DNA of 64,000 nt from Arcobacter roscoffensis (GCF_024267655.1 NZ_CP100595.1:1736001-1800000); one strand, 5' to 3'. Counted from the stretch's first letter, positions 36,464 through 46,301 are shown. The notes: generated from the sequence alone by a model not told the origin. Numbers and translations: made by a program.

Positions 36464-36495
36464 ATTATCCCCTAAATAAAGTCAAAGGGGATAAT
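36464..36495 (-). promoter_or_regulatory. Inverted repeat covering the ribosome-binding site of the TonB receptor gene
   Basis: On the minus strand ATTATCCCC and GGGGATAAT form a perfect 9-bp pair around 14 bases, and the second arm, which contains the GGGGAT ribosome-binding site, is followed at once by the ATG. If both arms are transcribed the hairpin would hide the ribosome-binding site. Alternatively the first arm overlaps a TATTAT -10 box and the repeat is a protein operator. Confidence 0.6.
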
Positions 36496-36587
36496 AGAAT
36501 GCTTGTGTTAAAAAAAAATTAATTTTCTGTTAAGTTTTTGTTAAGTTTGTAAAAAAGACATTTAAAAATACAAAGAAAAGTGTTTTA

Positions 36588-37037
36588 TCACTTTTTCTTC
36601 GTAATCTTCGCAAAATTTCTATAAGTTTTTATTACTTCTATTTTCTCGCCCTCTTCAAACTCTTTTTCATCAATATCACTATCGATTTCCCAGTATGTTC
36701 CTTTGAAGAAGACTTTTTGATTTTTTATTTGTCCTATTCCACCTTCTTGTAGATAGTTGTCGTTTACTTTTTCTGTAGAGTCCAAGAACTTTTCTAATAC
36801 TTTCTTTCTAAGTACTAGTATAAATAAAAGTGAGATTATTGATACACTTGCTAGCTGCCAAACACCATCATTAAAATCAAATGCCAAACTAATAAATGCT
36901 GTTATTAAAAACCCTAATCCAAACCATATTAAAATAAATGATGCGATTACAGCTTCAAGTCCTATTAGAACTACCCCTATTCCTAAAAGAATATAAGGGT
37001 TTATTACATCAAGAAGCATTGTTGTTTGTATTTCCAT
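36588..37037 (-). CDS. NfeD-family membrane protein
   Basis: 149 residues: hydrophobic segments at about 14-50 and 55-77, then a small soluble domain (about 90-149) with GGIGQIKNQKVFFKGTYWEID, the OB-fold of NfeD proteins. NfeD partners SPFH proteins in membrane microdomains and membrane protein quality control. Its start overlaps the end of the SPFH gene by 29 bases; AAAGGTG before the ATG at 37037 supports that start over the in-frame ATG six codons on. Confidence 0.87.
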   Translation of the reverse strand: MEIQTTMLLDVINPYILLGIGVVLIGLEAVIASFILIWFGLGFLITAFISLAFDFNDGVWQLASVSIISLLFILVLRKKVLEKFLDSTEKVNDNYLQEGGIGQIKNQKVFFKGTYWEIDSDIDEKEFEEGEKIEVIKTYRNFAKITKKK

Positions 37038-37947
37038 TACTTACACCTTTGAAAAAAGCATCTCCAAGTACACTTGTACTTCCAATCATTTGTGTTACAT
37101 CATAAGGAAGAATCATCTTATCATTAGACTCAGACTCTGCCAATGCTTTAAATGCAGCAACTCTATCTTTTGCAAGTAAAAACTCTGCTGCTTTTTCATT
37201 TTGAGCCATTGATTCATTGATTAGAACCATTGCTTGTTTTTGACCTGCTGCGATTTGTTCTTGTTCATATCTTTTTGCGTCTGCCATTCTCTCTATTGCT
37301 TCTGCTTTTAAAACTTCTTCTTGTTTAAAAGCTTCTGCACTTCTAATAACAGCTTCTTTATCAGCTCTTGCTTTTGTTTCAATAGCTCTTTTTTCTCTCT
37401 CTGCTTCCATTTGCATATTCATAGCTCTCTCAATTTCAGCAGGAACTGAAATATCAGAAATCTCAACTCTTGTTACTTTGATACCCCAGTTTGCTGCCGC
37501 ACTACCAAGCTCTGTTTGAAGTTTTGCGTTTAGTGATTCTCTATTTGATAAGGTATCATCTAAATCCATTCCACCAATTTCAGCTCTTAAAGTAGTCATC
37601 GCAAGATTTGCAATAGCATTTTTAAAGTTTACTACATTGTATGTAGCTTCCTTTGCATCATCTACCTTACAAAATACAATACCATCAATTGAAATATTTA
37701 CATTATCTTTAGTAATTACAGATTGTTTAGCAATATCTACAAGTTGTTCTCTTGAAGTTAGTTTTGATCTTACTTGATCAACAATAGGAATAATTACATG
37801 AAAGCCACCATGTAATATTTTCTTGAACTTTCCTAGCCTTTCAACTACATATAAATCTGACTGAGGTACTATTCTCACACCTTTTGCAATAATAATCAAA
37901 ACAAATATGATAATAGCAATAGGAAAAACAAGTGTTTCATCTATCAT
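37009..37947 (-). CDS. qmcA: SPFH/band 7 family protein (QmcA/paraslipin-like)
   Basis: 312 residues with one amino-terminal membrane anchor (about 6-25), an SPFH domain (about 28-190, with IVPQSDLYVVERLGKFKK and VEISDISVPAEIERAM) and a coiled-coil flotillin-like tail of Ala/Glu/Arg repeats. Such proteins form large rings in the membrane and scaffold proteases. Paired with NfeD as in many bacteria. First gene of the two. Confidence 0.9.
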   Translation of the reverse strand: MIDETLVFPIAIIIFVLIIIAKGVRIVPQSDLYVVERLGKFKKILHGGFHVIIPIVDQVRSKLTSREQLVDIAKQSVITKDNVNISIDGIVFCKVDDAKEATYNVVNFKNAIANLAMTTLRAEIGGMDLDDTLSNRESLNAKLQTELGSAAANWGIKVTRVEISDISVPAEIERAMNMQMEAEREKRAIETKARADKEAVIRSAEAFKQEEVLKAEAIERMADAKRYEQEQIAAGQKQAMVLINESMAQNEKAAEFLLAKDRVAAFKALAESESNDKMILPYDVTQMIGSTSVLGDAFFKGVSNGNTNNNAS

Positions 37948-38014
37948 GAAAATCCTTTAAATAAATTTTCATCATAATATAATAATTTATTTAAGAAAAG
38001 GATAAATTTAAAAT

Positions 38015-38869
38015 CTAAGTTTTAAGAATATTCTTTAGATTTAAATTAAATCTATTTCCTTCTTCTAGGGTATCTATAGTAATAGTGATTTTATTTTTAT
38101 CACAAAACTCTTTTACGATATTTAATCCTAATCCAAAGCCGTCATTTGATTTATTTTCCTGAAAGTATTTATCAAAAATAATAAATAAATTTTTTGTATC
38201 TATCTTATCACCTGTATTATATACAGATAAAACACTATCTTTATACTCTATTCTTACTATTGGATTGTGTTCTCTATTGTATTTAATTGCATTTGAGATT
38301 AGATTATCTATAGTTTTTTCAAAGCCATTTATATCGCTATTTATTTTTATATTTGCAACATTTACTTTTATGATAGTGTCTTTTTTTATATCATCAAATT
38401 TTTGAACACTTTTATTTACAAGCTCATCTAAAAAAAACTCTTGTTTTTCTATTTTGTCTATTTGTTTTTTTATATCGTATTCCATATTTTCATAAAGTTT
38501 TAGTAAATCATCACTTGCTTGTTTTATTCGCCCTAGTCTTTTTAGACTCTTTTCATCATCTATTTTTCTTTGTAACATTTGAGTATTCATCTGTATAGTT
38601 GATACTGGTATATTTAGTTCATGGATTGTTTCTTTTATACTTTGTTGTAAAACTTCATCACTTTTAAAAAGTGGTTTTAAAATATTATTTGTAAAACTCA
38701 AAAATATAACTAAGCCCAAAATTACTAAAGGCAAAATAATAAATATAAAATTTTCTTGATTTAATCCAAAAATAGATACAAGCATAAAATTAAAATATAA
38801 AACTAAAGTAATCGTAATAGTAAATACAATTGAAATCGATATTAAAAAGTCTCTTTTTTTAGAATTCAA
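38015..38869 (-). CDS. Sensor histidine kinase
   Basis: 284 residues. Two membrane helices at about 9-32 and 38-60 with almost no periplasmic loop between, so it may sense within the membrane. The dimerisation His is in KETIHELNIPVS, the N box in DNLISNAIKYNRE, and the G2 region in GFGLGLNIVKEF. It overlaps the response-regulator gene by 11 bases and is its partner. Stimulus unknown. Confidence 0.9.
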   Translation of the reverse strand: MNSKKRDFLISISIVFTITITLVLYFNFMLVSIFGLNQENFIFIILPLVILGLVIFLSFTNNILKPLFKSDEVLQQSIKETIHELNIPVSTIQMNTQMLQRKIDDEKSLKRLGRIKQASDDLLKLYENMEYDIKKQIDKIEKQEFFLDELVNKSVQKFDDIKKDTIIKVNVANIKINSDINGFEKTIDNLISNAIKYNREHNPIVRIEYKDSVLSVYNTGDKIDTKNLFIIFDKYFQENKSNDGFGLGLNIVKEFCDKNKITITIDTLEEGNRFNLNLKNILKT

Positions 38870-39518
38870 TCTTATATCCTACACCTTTTATGTTTGATAA
38901 AGAGTCTTTTCCTAAAAGCTTTTTAATTGAGTTTATATAAACTCTAATTGAGCCTTCACTATACTCTTCACCAGCACTCCAAAGTTTTGAGATAATCATT
39001 TGTTTTGTAACAATCTCTCCTCTGTGTTCTATAAAAAGCTCTAAAAGCTCAAGTACTTTTATAGGAAGATTTAAATCAACTCCACTTTCATATACTCTTT
39101 TAGAAATACTATCAAATTCTAAAGTATCTGTTAGTTTTATAGCTTCAAAACTCTTTTTATTTCTTTTAAATAAAGCTTTTATTCTAAGTATCAATTCATC
39201 TAAATCCACAGGCTTTTTCAAATAATCATCACAACCTTTTAAAAAGCCTTCATGCAAAGTCTCTTTATCTTTGTATGATGTAAGAAAAATAGAAGGAGTT
39301 TCATCACCTGCTTGTCTTAACTGTTCTAATAAATCAAGACCATTTATTTTTGGTACATTTATATCAAAAATATATAAGTCATATTTGTTCTCATAATTTA
39401 AGTCCAAACATTGCTCACCATCGTAAGCTATATCAATCTCAAAGCCTTCATCTTCTAGAAAGTCTTCAATTGTTGATGCAAAAAGTTTATCATCTTCTAG
39501 TAGTAGTATTTTATACAA
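38859..39518 (-). CDS. OmpR-family response regulator
   Basis: 219 residues: receiver domain (about 1-118) with the acidic LLEDD, phospho-acceptor Asp in YIFDINVPKING, Thr/Ser in FLTSY and the Lys in LKKPVD; then a winged-helix DNA-binding domain (about 130-219, with TKQMIISKLW and GSIRVYINSIKK). Cognate regulator of the kinase encoded downstream. The gene is divergent from a chemoreceptor gene, which could be a target. Confidence 0.92.
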   Translation of the reverse strand: MYKILLLEDDKLFASTIEDFLEDEGFEIDIAYDGEQCLDLNYENKYDLYIFDINVPKINGLDLLEQLRQAGDETPSIFLTSYKDKETLHEGFLKGCDDYLKKPVDLDELILRIKALFKRNKKSFEAIKLTDTLEFDSISKRVYESGVDLNLPIKVLELLELFIEHRGEIVTKQMIISKLWSAGEEYSEGSIRVYINSIKKLLGKDSLSNIKGVGYKIEF

Positions 39519-39623
39519 AAAAAATCCTCATCTTATAAAATAATATTATATACAACAATAGTTAATTATTAGTTAAAGAACATAATTTATACATAAATAC
39601 ACTATTTGTTAACTATAAAAAGA

Positions 39624-39667
39624 TATAATAGAAATGAGAGATAACTAATAATGTAACATTTTACATT
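39624..39667 (+). promoter_or_regulatory. Promoter -10 box and leader inverted repeat before the chemoreceptor gene
   Basis: TATAAT at 39624-39629 is followed by a 7-bp inverted repeat (AATGTAA / TTACATT, 39650-39667) in the leader, then AAGGA and the ATG at 39685. The 165-base intergenic region also has repeated GTTAA motifs (near 39556, 39570 and 39607) that could bind the divergently encoded OmpR-type regulator. Confidence 0.4.
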
Positions 39668-39684
39668 AACATAAGGATTTTATT

Positions 39685-41931
39685 ATGGCTACTAATATTT
39701 CCATAAAATTAAAGCTAATAATTTTAGCTATTGTAATTACGTTTAGTTTTATTTTCATTGTAATAAGCGAAAGAAGTGCAATGCATGAACTTCAAACTTT
39801 AGCAAAAATGGATCATCATACTGAAGAGTTGAATGTAAAACTTTTAGAACTAAGGAAAGATGAAAAAGATTTTTTAGTTAGAAAAGACTTGAAGTATATA
39901 GAAAGTTTTAAAAAAACACTAAATGAAGTTTTTGAAATAAAAGAACTACTTAAATATGAATTAACATATTTTGATTTAAATACTACTTCTTTAGAAGAGT
40001 ATGAAAAAACTCTTAAACTGTATGGAAAAAAGTTTATAGAGCTATCAGAAATTCAAAAAAGAATTGGTCTTACTCCAACAGATGCTTTATATGGTGACTT
40101 AAGAGCTAAAGTACATCAAGTTCAAGACTATGCTAAAAAACAAAATGATACATATCTTTTATCATCTGTATATGACTTAAGAAAACAAGAAAAAGATTTT
40201 ATGCTTAGATATAAAAGTAAATACATAGGCAAATTTAACAAAATCATCAAAAAGCTTCTTGATGATAATAGGTATACTCAAATGCACCCTTTATTAAAAG
40301 ATTATCAAACAAGTTTTTTAGCTCTAACAAAACTTGAAGAGAAAAAAGGTTTTGATCATAAAAGTGGAATTTTAGGAGAGCTTAGAGCAACTGTACATAA
40401 AACAGATAAACAACTAGAAATCTTAACTAAAATAATTGCAAAAGCATTTGTTGAGAAAAAAGATGCTATTAGTTTATACTCACTTATAGTTACTTCAAGT
40501 ATTGCTATTTTTATTATTTTTGCACTAATAGTGTTCAATAGACAAATCTCAAAATCTTTAATAGAGTTTGAAAAAGGTTTAAATAACTTCTTTGCTTTCA
40601 TAAATCATGAAACAAATGATGTAAAACCTCTAAATGACAAAAACAATGATGAAATCGGAAACATGGCAAAAATGATTAATAAAAATATTGAAAATGCCAA
40701 AATAAATATTCAAAAAGATAGAGAGCTTATTGATGATGCAACACAAGTAGCAAATAAAATCAAAGAAGGATATTTATCAAGTAGAATTTCACATAGTTCT
40801 AATTCAAATGAGTTAAATGAACTAAAAAATGTAATAAACGAAATGCTTGATACTTTAAGTTCAAATATTGAAAATATAAACTCTGTTTTAAATGAGTTTG
40901 CAAAATATGACTATACAAAAGAAGTAAAAACTTCAAATATAAATGGTGAAGTATTACAACTTTGCGAAAACATAAATATAGTTGCAAAAAGTATAAATGA
41001 GATGTTAAAAGAGAGTAAATCAATTGGTCTTGGTCTTCAAGTAAGCGCTAATACTTTAGTGACAAATGTTGATAATCTTACTACAAATGCAAACTCTACA
41101 GCTGCTTCACTTGAAGAAACAGCAGCAGCAATTGAAGAAATCACATCTACAATTGTAAAAAATAATGAGAGTGTTCAACAGATGTCAACAAACTCTCAGA
41201 AAGTTAAAACAGCAGCTACAAATGGTGAGAAACTTGCAAATGAAACTACAAGTGCAATGGATGAAATAAATGAACAAGTTCGAGCTATAAACGAATCAAT
41301 AGGTTTAATTGACCAGATTGCATTCCAAACAAATATTTTATCACTAAATGCAGCGGTAGAAGCAGCAACAGCAGGAGAAGCTGGTAAAGGTTTTGCTGTG
41401 GTTGCTCAAGAAGTACGAAACCTAGCTAGTAGAAGTGCCGAAGTTGCGAAGGAAATTAAACACCTAGTAGAAGTAGCAACATCAAAAGCAACAGATGGAA
41501 AAGAGATATCAGCTAAAATGATTATGGGATATAGTGAATTAAATGAAAATATTCATAGCACTATAAATCTAATTTCAGATATTTCAACTGCCTCAAAAGA
41601 GCAACAAATTGGTATGGAGCAAATAAATGACTCTATTAATCAACTAGACAAACAAACGCAAGAAATTGCAAATATCTCTTCAAATACTCAACATATTTCA
41701 GAACAAACTAATAGTATGGCTATTGAAATAGTAAACAATAGTGATGAAAAAGAGTTTATAGGAAAAGATAGTGTACAAGGGAAAAATATAGATTTACAAA
41801 ATTTTTCTAAGCCAATTGAGACAAAAAAACAAACTATACATAAACAAGAACGAGAAAATGTAAAAGTTTCTAAAAGAAGTACAGAAATAAAAGAGAATTC
41901 ATCAAGTGATGATGAATGGGAAAGTTTCTAA
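39685..41931 (+). CDS. Methyl-accepting chemotaxis protein with duplicated helical sensor and CheR-type C-terminal tail
   Basis: 748 residues. Membrane helices at about 8-27 and 265-287 bracket an all-helical sensor that is internally duplicated: [11 protein letters not shown] and a [10 protein letters not shown] segment recur about 115 residues later as [11 protein letters not shown] and [10 protein letters not shown]. This is the HBM layout. HAMP-like repeats and the signalling domain with the conserved tip follow. A flexible Lys/Glu/Ser-rich tail ends in DEWESF, similar to the NWETF pentapeptide that tethers CheR in enterobacterial receptors. Ligand unknown. Confidence 0.92.
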   Translation: MATNISIKLKLIILAIVITFSFIFIVISERSAMHELQTLAKMDHHTEELNVKLLELRKDEKDFLVRKDLKYIESFKKTLNEVFEIKELLKYELTYFDLNTTSLEEYEKTLKLYGKKFIELSEIQKRIGLTPTDALYGDLRAKVHQVQDYAKKQNDTYLLSSVYDLRKQEKDFMLRYKSKYIGKFNKIIKKLLDDNRYTQMHPLLKDYQTSFLALTKLEEKKGFDHKSGILGELRATVHKTDKQLEILTKIIAKAFVEKKDAISLYSLIVTSSIAIFIIFALIVFNRQISKSLIEFEKGLNNFFAFINHETNDVKPLNDKNNDEIGNMAKMINKNIENAKINIQKDRELIDDATQVANKIKEGYLSSRISHSSNSNELNELKNVINEMLDTLSSNIENINSVLNEFAKYDYTKEVKTSNINGEVLQLCENINIVAKSINEMLKESKSIGLGLQVSANTLVTNVDNLTTNANSTAASLEETAAAIEEITSTIVKNNESVQQMSTNSQKVKTAATNGEKLANETTSAMDEINEQVRAINESIGLIDQIAFQTNILSLNAAVEAATAGEAGKGFAVVAQEVRNLASRSAEVAKEIKHLVEVATSKATDGKEISAKMIMGYSELNENIHSTINLISDISTASKEQQIGMEQINDSINQLDKQTQEIANISSNTQHISEQTNSMAIEIVNNSDEKEFIGKDSVQGKNIDLQNFSKPIETKKQTIHKQERENVKVSKRSTEIKENSSSDDEWESF

Positions 41932-41951
41932 AAAATCAAGATAAGAAAAAC

Positions 41952-41975
41952 TCAAAGATTATTTAAAATCTTTGA
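41952..41975. terminator. Hairpin between the chemoreceptor and trmL
   Basis: A 9-bp stem (TCAAAGATT / AATCTTTGA) with a six-base loop between convergent genes, overlapping the trmL stop codon, with short A and T tracts on its sides. Confidence 0.55.
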
Positions 41976-42423
41976 AGTTTTGTCTTAATGCTTCATAAGC
42001 TACAATTGATACAGAGTTTGCAATATTTAAACTTCTTGCATCATTTGTCATAGGAATAGTAATACATCCTTCTTTATGTTTATCCATAATTGATTCAGGT
42101 AAACCGGCATCTTCTCTACCAAAGTAGAAAAAATCACCCTTTTCAAACTTGGCATCAAAATAAACTTTATCAGTTTTTGTAGTTGCAAAGAAGTGTCTAT
42201 TTGAGATTGGATTTTTTTCCCAAAACTCTTCAATATTTTCATACTCATAGATTTCTAAATCATACCAATAATCAAGACCAGCTCTTCTTACTTCTTTTTC
42301 TGTAATCTCACCAAAACCATAAGGTTTTATAAGGTGCAAAGTACAGTTCATAGCAAAAGCTAATCTTCCGATAGTTCCAACATTTCCTGGTATTCTTGGT
42401 TCGTGTAATACTAAATTAAACAT
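41959..42423 (-). CDS. trmL: tRNA (cytidine(34)-2'-O)-methyltransferase TrmL
   Basis: A 154-residue SPOUT-class methyltransferase, the normal TrmL length. It methylates the wobble base of two leucine tRNAs. The start LVLHEPRIPGNVGTIGRLA and the knot residues FYFGREDAGLP and NDARSLNIANSVSIVAYEALRQ are diagnostic. Shares one base with the end of purU, so the two are co-translated. Confidence 0.93.
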   Translation of the reverse strand: MFNLVLHEPRIPGNVGTIGRLAFAMNCTLHLIKPYGFGEITEKEVRRAGLDYWYDLEIYEYENIEEFWEKNPISNRHFFATTKTDKVYFDAKFEKGDFFYFGREDAGLPESIMDKHKEGCITIPMTNDARSLNIANSVSIVAYEALRQNFKDFK

Positions 42424-43256
42424 TATAAAATTACCGTTTTATTTCCGTATACAAATACTCTATCTTCAAGTAATAACTGGAAGGCATTTGATAATACAAT
42501 TTTTTCTACATTTCTTCCTGCTTTTCTCATATCTTGCCAAGAGAATGTATGGTCAACCGCTACTACATCTTGAGAAATGATCGGACCTTCATCTAAATCA
42601 TCAGTAACATAATGAGCAGTAGCACCAATAATCTTAACACCTCTTTCATGAGCTTGCTTATATGGATTTGCTCCAATAAATGCAGGTAAGAATGAGTGGT
42701 GAATATTTAGTACTTTTTGTGGATATTGTTGTACAAACTTTGGAGTTAAGATTCTCATATATTTTGCAAGAACAATAACTTCTGGTTCATATTTGTTAAT
42801 CTCTTCAATCATTAAGTCTTCGTGAGCTTCTCTTTCCATTCCTTCTGCACTAATACATGTAAATGGAATATTAAACTTCTCAACTAAATCTCTTAAATGC
42901 TCATGATTACCAATAACTGCTTTTATATTGGCATTTAACTCACCATCAATATATCTAATAAGTAAATCACCTAATACATGAGACTCTTTAGTAACTAAAA
43001 TAACTACATCTTTTTTAGCTTTTTTATTTAGTCTAATTCTTGAGCCTTGTGGTAAAACCTCTTTTAACTCTTTTAATAAAATGTCTTTTGAGATATTTCC
43101 TGAGATTCTTGTTCTCATGAAAAATTTGTTAGTTTCAGGGTCAACATATTCAGCATTTCGCTCAATATTTAAGTTGTTTGCAAAAAGTACTTTAGAAATG
43201 TTGTAAACTAAACCTTTTGCATCTTCTGTATCAATTAAAAGTATATACTCTTCCAT
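42423..43256 (-). CDS. purU: Formyltetrahydrofolate deformylase PurU
   Basis: 277 residues: an ACT domain at about 5-85 and a formyltransferase-like catalytic domain with IGNHEHLRDLVEKF, the catalytic region NIHHSFLPAFIGANPY and DLDEGPIISQD. PurU releases formate from 10-formyl-THF, balancing one-carbon pools. Length and motifs are normal. Upstream partner of trmL. Confidence 0.93.
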   Translation of the reverse strand: MEEYILLIDTEDAKGLVYNISKVLFANNLNIERNAEYVDPETNKFFMRTRISGNISKDILLKELKEVLPQGSRIRLNKKAKKDVVILVTKESHVLGDLLIRYIDGELNANIKAVIGNHEHLRDLVEKFNIPFTCISAEGMEREAHEDLMIEEINKYEPEVIVLAKYMRILTPKFVQQYPQKVLNIHHSFLPAFIGANPYKQAHERGVKIIGATAHYVTDDLDEGPIISQDVVAVDHTFSWQDMRKAGRNVEKIVLSNAFQLLLEDRVFVYGNKTVIL

Positions 43257-43331
43257 TATCGTCCTATAATATTATTCTCATTAAAATTAAATGAGAATAA
43301 TACCTTTTTCTTAATTAATAGATAATTTAAC

Positions 43332-44588
43332 TTATACCATATGAGAAAGTTTTTCTCTATATGCCTCTAAATCAAACTCTTTTACTCTTGCAACACCTGT
43401 CTCAACAGCTGCGTTTGCTACTGCTGCACTTACTTCAACCATAAGTCTTTTATCAAAAGGAGTTGGAATAATATATTCAGGCCCATAAGATAAGTCACCA
43501 AACATAACTTTTAATTCTGGATATAATGGCTCTTTTGCTAAATTTGCAATAGCATAAGCTGCTGCCATCTTCATAGTCATGTTGATTTTTCTAGTTTGTA
43601 CATCTAATGCACCTCTAAAAATAAATGGGAATCCAAGTACATTATTTACTTGATTTGGGAAGTCACTTCTTCCAGTTCCGATAATTGCATTTGGTCTTAC
43701 TTCTCTAACTTCTTCTGGGAATAACTCTGGTGTTGGGTTTGCAAGTGTAAATACAATAGGTCTTTCACTCATAAGTGAAATATGCTCTTTTGTAAATGTA
43801 CCTGGTCTTGATAAACCTAATACCATATCAGCATCAGTAAATGCCTCATTCATAGTAAGAGCATCATCAATCATAAAGTCTTTTTTGTATTTATTTAAAT
43901 CGGTTCTACCTTTATGAATAACACCTTTTGAATCACACATAATTAAGTTTTTAACACCTAATTCTTTATACATATTAGAACAAGAAATAGCTGAGGCTCC
44001 TGCACCTACAACTACAACTTTCATATCTTCTGGCTTTTTATTCATCATAGAAGAAGCATTGATTAAACCTGCTGTTGTAATAATAGCTGTTCCATGTTGA
44101 TCATCATGCATAACAGGGATGTTTAACTCATCAACTAATCTTCTTTCAATTTCAAAACACTCAGGTGATTTAATATCTTCTAAGTTAATTCCACCAAATG
44201 TTGGTGAAATCGCTTTTACAGTTTCACAAAACTTATCAATATCTTTTTCATCAACTTCAATATCAAAAGAATCAACTGCTGCAAACTTTTTGAATAATAC
44301 GGCTTTACCTTCCATAACTGGCTTTGAAGCTAATGCTCCAATATCACCTAGTCCAAGTACAGCTGTACCATTTGAAATAACTGCAACTAAATTTCTTTTT
44401 GATGTATATGTATATGCAGCCTCTGGGTTATCTTTGATTTCTTCACAAGGGTATGCAACTCCTGGAGAGTATGCAAGAGATAAATCTCTTTGTGATTCTA
44501 ATCTTGTAGTTGTAGCAATAGCAACCTTTCCAGGGTTTGGAACTTTATGGTAATCTAATGCTTCACTTTTTGTTACTTTAGTACTCAT
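43332..44588 (-). CDS. NAD(P)-dependent malic enzyme
   Basis: 418 residues: malic-enzyme amino-terminal domain with SLAYSPGVAYPCEEI and the catalytic Lys region KPVMEGKAVLFKKFA, metal-site HDDQHGTA, and the NAD-binding domain with VVGAGASAISC. It decarboxylates malate to pyruvate. It lacks the phosphotransacetylase extension of the long MaeB enzymes. Cofactor preference cannot be read with certainty. Single-gene unit. Confidence 0.92.
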   Translation of the reverse strand: MSTKVTKSEALDYHKVPNPGKVAIATTTRLESQRDLSLAYSPGVAYPCEEIKDNPEAAYTYTSKRNLVAVISNGTAVLGLGDIGALASKPVMEGKAVLFKKFAAVDSFDIEVDEKDIDKFCETVKAISPTFGGINLEDIKSPECFEIERRLVDELNIPVMHDDQHGTAIITTAGLINASSMMNKKPEDMKVVVVGAGASAISCSNMYKELGVKNLIMCDSKGVIHKGRTDLNKYKKDFMIDDALTMNEAFTDADMVLGLSRPGTFTKEHISLMSERPIVFTLANPTPELFPEEVREVRPNAIIGTGRSDFPNQVNNVLGFPFIFRGALDVQTRKINMTMKMAAAYAIANLAKEPLYPELKVMFGDLSYGPEYIIPTPFDKRLMVEVSAAVANAAVETGVARVKEFDLEAYREKLSHMV

Positions 44589-44829
44589 TTTAATCCTTAA
44601 TATTTTCTGCTTTCTTTAAATGTGGCAAAATAGTAACAGAAGAAAGCTTAAAAAAGATAAATTTTGAAACTAATTTCATTTCCAAGTTTCATTTAAGCTA
44701 TTTATGTAAAAGTTATGTAAAACATGATAGGTAATTGATTTTTTTAATACAATTTTAATAATTAAAAATATTAAATTTTACAAACAACAACTGATTTTAT
44801 GGTACTTTATATATTATATTATGTTTTGA

Positions 44830-44867
44830 ACTTAAAATTTATCTATAAGAAAAAGTAAATTTTAAGT
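44830..44867. repeat. Perfect 12-bp inverted repeat in a 333-base intergenic region
   Basis: ACTTAAAATTTA and TAAATTTTAAGT flank a 14-base centre, about 55 bases after the pgeF stop (44922) on the minus strand. The gap 44589-44921 between malic enzyme and pgeF holds no gene; it should contain the promoter of the malic enzyme and the terminator of pgeF. The repeat has no adjoining T run, so operator or weak terminator are both possible. Confidence 0.4.
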
Positions 44868-44921
44868 CTTAAGTTTATTTAAGTTTTTAACTATTTTTGA
44901 GTAAATTCGTAAAGATTAAAA

Positions 44922-45590
44922 TTAAAGTTTTATGACACCTGCAAATCTGCCAGTTTTTGGGTCTTTTCTGTAAGAATAGTGTTCAGTTCCTGAACATTTT
45001 GTACAAATTTTTGAAATTTCTATATTTTTTACATGATTTTGTTCTAAAATTGCACGATTTATTCCTTGAAGATCTATATTTTTTCCTTCAATAAACTCTT
45101 TTCCGAAGTTTTTTTCTACAATATTTAATAGCTCGTCATTTACTTCATAACAACACTTTTGAATACTAGGACCCATAAGAGCTTCTATATTTTCACCCTT
45201 ACATCCAAAGTTTTTTTTCATAATATCAAGTGCTACTTTCACTATCTTTAGAAAAGTAGAGTTTCTTCCTGCATGAAGAGCAGCTATAACACCCTCTTTT
45301 TTGTCATGTAAAAGAATAGGTATACAATCTGCAACCATCACCATCAAAGGTAAGTTTTTTTCGTTTGTGATAAGTCCATCACAATCATCTGTACATCTTG
45401 GGGAGTTATGATTTACAATAACTACATTGTTTCCATGAACTTGATTCATATATCTTAAATCACTAAATCTATAGCCATGCTTTTTAGCTAAAGCTTTTTG
45501 ATTTTTATCTACATTATGTCTTTTATCACCCACATGATATGCTAAGTTTCCATCACTTTTATCTGTAAAAACTGCTAATATATCTTCCAT
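44922..45590 (-). CDS. pgeF: Multicopper-oxidase-like purine nucleoside phosphorylase PgeF (YfiH)
   Basis: 222 residues of the YfiH/DUF152 family, zinc enzymes acting on purine nucleosides and sometimes on muropeptides. MVADCIPILL and AALHAGRNS carry the Cys and His ligands (most relatives have HAGWRG in place of HAGRNS), and a further Cys is in GPSIQKCCYEV. The gene is divergent from the methyltransferase gene. Confidence 0.88.
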   Translation of the reverse strand: MEDILAVFTDKSDGNLAYHVGDKRHNVDKNQKALAKKHGYRFSDLRYMNQVHGNNVVIVNHNSPRCTDDCDGLITNEKNLPLMVMVADCIPILLHDKKEGVIAALHAGRNSTFLKIVKVALDIMKKNFGCKGENIEALMGPSIQKCCYEVNDELLNIVEKNFGKEFIEGKNIDLQGINRAILEQNHVKNIEISKICTKCSGTEHYSYRKDPKTGRFAGVIKL

Positions 45591-45674
45591 AAGTTTCTAC
45601 CTTTTTTGCTTTTTTCTAATTGTACTGTAAAAAGTTTGATTTTGATATAATGTTATTTTAAACAAAGGATACAA

Positions 45675-46289
45675 ATGAATAGATTTGATGAAGCAGCAAA
45701 AACTTGGGATAAGAAACAATCAAGTATTGATAGTTCAAATGCCTGTGTAAATAACCTTTTAGAAAAAACTACACTTAAAAATGATGCAAATATTTTAGAC
45801 TATGGTTGTGGTACTGGATTTATAGCTTTTGCCCTAAGCAATGAAACAAATAATATTTTAGGAATGGACTATTCAGATGGAATGGTTTCAAGATTTAATG
45901 AAAAAGCAAAAGAGTTAGACTTTGATAATATCAAAGCAGTTAAACACAATATGAATGAAGAAGAACTTCCACAAGAACAGTTTGATTTAGTAATATCTTC
46001 TATGACAATGCACCATATAAAAGATACAAACATGTTTGCAAGAAAATGTTTTGAAGCCCTTAAAAAAGATGGTATTGTTTGTATAAATGACCTTGAAAAA
46101 GAGGATGGAACTTTCCATAAGAAACATAACAATGAGGGAGTTGAACACTTTGGTTTTGAAAAAGAAGATGTATGTAAAATCTTTGAAAATCAAGGTTTTG
46201 AAATAGTGTCATGTGATACAGTTTTCAAACATGAAAGAAATGATAAAGAATACCCACTTTTTAATCTAATCGCTAAAAAAGCTAAGTAA
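45675..46289 (+). CDS. Class I SAM-dependent methyltransferase
   Basis: 204 residues with the Rossmann-type SAM site LDYGCGTGFIAFAL, the acidic MDYSDGMV, and a post-II LVISSMTMHHI segment. It resembles the UbiE/small-molecule methyltransferase group; substrate unknown. A TATAAT box at 45646-45651 and AAGGA precede the ATG. A strong bidirectional terminator overlaps the end. Confidence 0.88.
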   Translation: MNRFDEAAKTWDKKQSSIDSSNACVNNLLEKTTLKNDANILDYGCGTGFIAFALSNETNNILGMDYSDGMVSRFNEKAKELDFDNIKAVKHNMNEEELPQEQFDLVISSMTMHHIKDTNMFARKCFEALKKDGIVCINDLEKEDGTFHKKHNNEGVEHFGFEKEDVCKIFENQGFEIVSCDTVFKHERNDKEYPLFNLIAKKAK

Positions 46290-46301
46290 ACTTAGCTTTT
46301 T
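46276..46301. terminator. Bidirectional terminator between the methyltransferase and hemerythrin genes
   Basis: A perfect 11-bp stem (AAAAAGCTAAG / CTTAGCTTTTT) with loop TAAA, lying across the methyltransferase stop codon and the end of the convergent hemerythrin gene. Confidence 0.82.

Noticed and set aside
44119..44553. Plus-strand ORF of 144 codons opposite the malic enzyme
   Set aside because: Antisense frame of a well conserved enzyme with no ribosome-binding site or family motif.
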